Below the pieces are notes generated by a model, which worked only from the letters and a program-made list of their open reading frames with translations, did not search any database and had not been told where the DNA came from. Source: Alphaproteobacteria bacterium (GTDB taxonomy: Bacteria > Pseudomonadota > Alphaproteobacteria > Sphingomonadales > Sphingomonadaceae). From it: 8,207 nt of DNA. Position numbers and translations under genes: made by a program. This document shows, in pieces, positions 6,924-8,207 of the stretch. The first letter of the stretch is position 1, and every line of letters begins with the position of its first letter. The DNA is taken from contig JAHJWA010000371.1 in assembly GCA_018828205.1 (NCBI GenBank), forward strand, positions 1 to 8,207, read 5' to 3'.

Positions 6924-8114
6924 ATGAGCCATTACGACGCCATCATCCTGGGGGCCGGCGCCGCCGGGCTGATGTGCGCCGCGCGCGCCGGGCAGAGGGG
7001 CTTGCGGGTGCTGCTGCTCGAACGCGCCGAGGCGCCGGGCAGGAAGATCCTGATCTCGGGCGGCGGGCGCTGCAATTTCACCAATCTGGGCGCCGGGCCG
7101 GCGAATTATCTCTCGGTCAATACGCATTTCGCCAAATCCGCGCTGGCGCGCTACACCGCGCGCGATTTCCTCGATCTGGTCGAGCGCCACGGCATCGCCT
7201 GGCACGAGAAGACGCTCGGGCAATTGTTCTGCGACGGCTCGGCCAAGCAGATCGTCGCGATGCTGCTGGCCGAATGCGACCGGGCATCTGAGAGTGGCGG
7301 CGAGGTCACGCTGCGCTGCGGCGAGGAAGTGGCCGAGGTCTCGGCGCAGGACGGCTACACCGTCCGCACGCAGAGCGGCGAATATCATGCGCCCAGCCTC
7401 GTCATCGCCACCGGCGGCCCCTCGATCCCCAAGATGGGCGCGACCGGCTTCGCCTATGAGCTCGCGCGCCAGTTCGGGCTCAAGCTGGTCGAGCCGCGCC
7501 CCGCGCTGGTCCCGCTGACGCTGGGGGGCGACGATGTGCTGTTCCGCGAGATCTCGGGCGTCGCCGCGCCGGTCACCGCCACCGCCGGCAAGCAGGCTTT
7601 CCACGAGGCGGCGCTGTTCACCCATCGCGGGCTCTCGGGGCCGGTGATCCTGCAGGTCTCCTCCTACTGGAAGCCCGGAGATCCCGTGACGGTGGATTTC
7701 CTCCCCGAGCGAGAGGCGGGCTGGCTGCTCGCGGCCAAGCGCGCGACCCCGCGGGCGGGCTTGCGGGCGCTGCTGCGCGAGGCGCTGCCGCACCGGCTCG
7801 CCGATATCCTCGCCGAGCGGATCGCGATCGCCAGCGAGCTCGGCAACGCCCCCGACGCCGCGCTGCGCGAGGCCGAGACCCGGCTGGCGCGCTGGCGCTT
7901 CCACCCCAATGGCAGCGAAGGCTTCGCCAAGGCCGAGGTCACCAGCGGCGGCATCGCCACGAGCGAGCTCTCCTCGCAGACCATGGAAGCGAAAAAGCGC
8001 CCCGGCCTCTACGCGATCGGCGAGGCGGTCGATGTCACCGGCTGGCTGGGCGGCTACAATTTCCAATGGGCCTGGGCCAGCGGCGTCGCCGCGGGGGATG
8101 CGTTGGGTGGATAG
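6924..8114 (+). CDS. HI0933/YhiN/BaiN-family FAD-dependent oxidoreductase
   Basis: Predicted soluble flavoprotein of 396 residues, the usual length for this family; the physiological substrate is unknown for most members, and BaiN of gut clostridia acts on bile acid intermediates, which should not be transferred here. The N-terminal Rossmann fold binds FAD through GAGAAG (10-15), with E33 at the end of the second strand as the likely ribose ligand. Family signatures follow: GRKILISGGGRCNFTN (39-54), ATGGPSIPKMGATG (162-175), FTHRGLSGP (232-240), AEVTSGGIATSEL (337-349) and the C-terminal GEAVDVTGWLGGYNFQWAWA (366-385), which closes over the flavin. The ATG at 6924 places GxGxxG near the N-terminus as expected; an upstream in-frame start at 6795 would add 43 residues lying mostly inside the permease gene and is rejected. 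The Shine-Dalgarno is weak (CGAGA at 6914-6918), consistent with translation within an operon after the permease. Confidence 0.95.
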   Translation: MSHYDAIILGAGAAGLMCAARAGQRGLRVLLLERAEAPGRKILISGGGRCNFTNLGAGPANYLSVNTHFAKSALARYTARDFLDLVERHGIAWHEKTLGQLFCDGSAKQIVAMLLAECDRASESGGEVTLRCGEEVAEVSAQDGYTVRTQSGEYHAPSLVIATGGPSIPKMGATGFAYELARQFGLKLVEPRPALVPLTLGGDDVLFREISGVAAPVTATAGKQAFHEAALFTHRGLSGPVILQVSSYWKPGDPVTVDFLPEREAGWLLAAKRATPRAGLRALLREALPHRLADILAERIAIASELGNAPDAALREAETRLARWRFHPNGSEGFAKAEVTSGGIATSELSSQTMEAKKRPGLYAIGEAVDVTGWLGGYNFQWAWASGVAAGDALGG

Positions 8115-8157
8115 CTCGGGCGCGGAACCCTCGGTTTATCCGTCGGTTCGGGGCGTC

Positions 8158-8207
8158 ATGCACAGCATGCCTATTTCCGCCCTGTTGGCGCCCGCCCTGC
8201 TGCTAGG
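8158..8207 (+). CDS. Probable start of a secreted or lipoprotein gene, cut by the right edge
   Basis: From the ATG at 8158 the frame reads MHSMPISALLAPALLL and stays open to the end of the window. The run of alanine and leucine after a short polar start looks like the beginning of a signal peptide, possibly of a lipoprotein, but no cleavage site is reached. A second ATG at 8167 is equally possible. A G-rich stretch (GGGG at 8150-8153) just upstream is a poor ribosome site. It would follow the flavoprotein stop by 43 bases on the same strand. With only 16 codons this could be chance. Confidence 0.4.
   Translation, partial: MHSMPISALLAPALLL

Noticed and set aside
4880..6925. 681-codon minus-strand open frame spanning the permease gene and part of uvrC
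   Set aside because: It runs opposite the permease and then out of frame through uvrC; its Q/H/R/E-rich translation is the typical mirror of a hydrophobic membrane protein gene.
6771..8066. 431-codon minus-strand open frame
   Set aside because: Antisense to the flavoprotein gene, which has complete FAD-binding and family motifs in its own frame.

Overview
The window reads as chromosomal DNA of a high-GC alphaproteobacterium, most probably a member of the Sphingomonadales (an Erythrobacteraceae-like genome would fit). The basis is GC near 65% in most genes, the character of the uvrC gene, and two short palindromic repeats downstream of uvrC (one whose translation reads VTPDLIRGP, one with a TCGAGCGCAGTCGAGA core) that I know as common intergenic repeats in this group. 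The taxonomic call is inference; no rRNA or other marker is present.

Layout. Positions 1-3206 (minus strand) hold a very long open frame that runs off the left edge: a single-chain Type IIG/IIL (MmeI-like) restriction-modification enzyme with an N-terminal PD-(D/E)XK nuclease, a helical linker, a gamma-class N6-adenine methyltransferase, a target-recognition domain and most of the C-terminal domain. Positions 3207-3443 are intergenic and carry the two repeat elements. Positions 3444-5438 (minus strand) encode a complete UvrC excinuclease subunit. Positions 5439-5617 are a divergent intergenic region. Positions 5618-6901 (plus) encode a 12-segment APC-superfamily amino acid permease and, 22 bases later, 6924-8114 (plus) encode a HI0933/YhiN/BaiN-type FAD-dependent oxidoreductase. 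The last 50 bases probably start another gene with a secretion signal.

How they work together. uvrC, the permease and the flavoprotein look like ordinary chromosomal genes. The permease and flavoprotein are probably co-transcribed; uvrC is transcribed divergently from them. The restriction-modification gene is the accessory component: a defence enzyme that both methylates and cuts, placed behind uvrC and separated from it by mobile-looking repeats. Its target-recognition segment (about 361-1020) has a GC content near 50% by hand count against about 65% in the adjacent methyltransferase-coding sequence, which suggests that the specificity module was acquired separately from the rest of the gene. 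I see no CRISPR array, tRNA, rRNA, insertion sequence or phage gene. I do not see an undescribed multi-gene system; the most interesting items are the restriction-modification enzyme with its compositionally foreign recognition module, and the paired, covarying repeat next to it.
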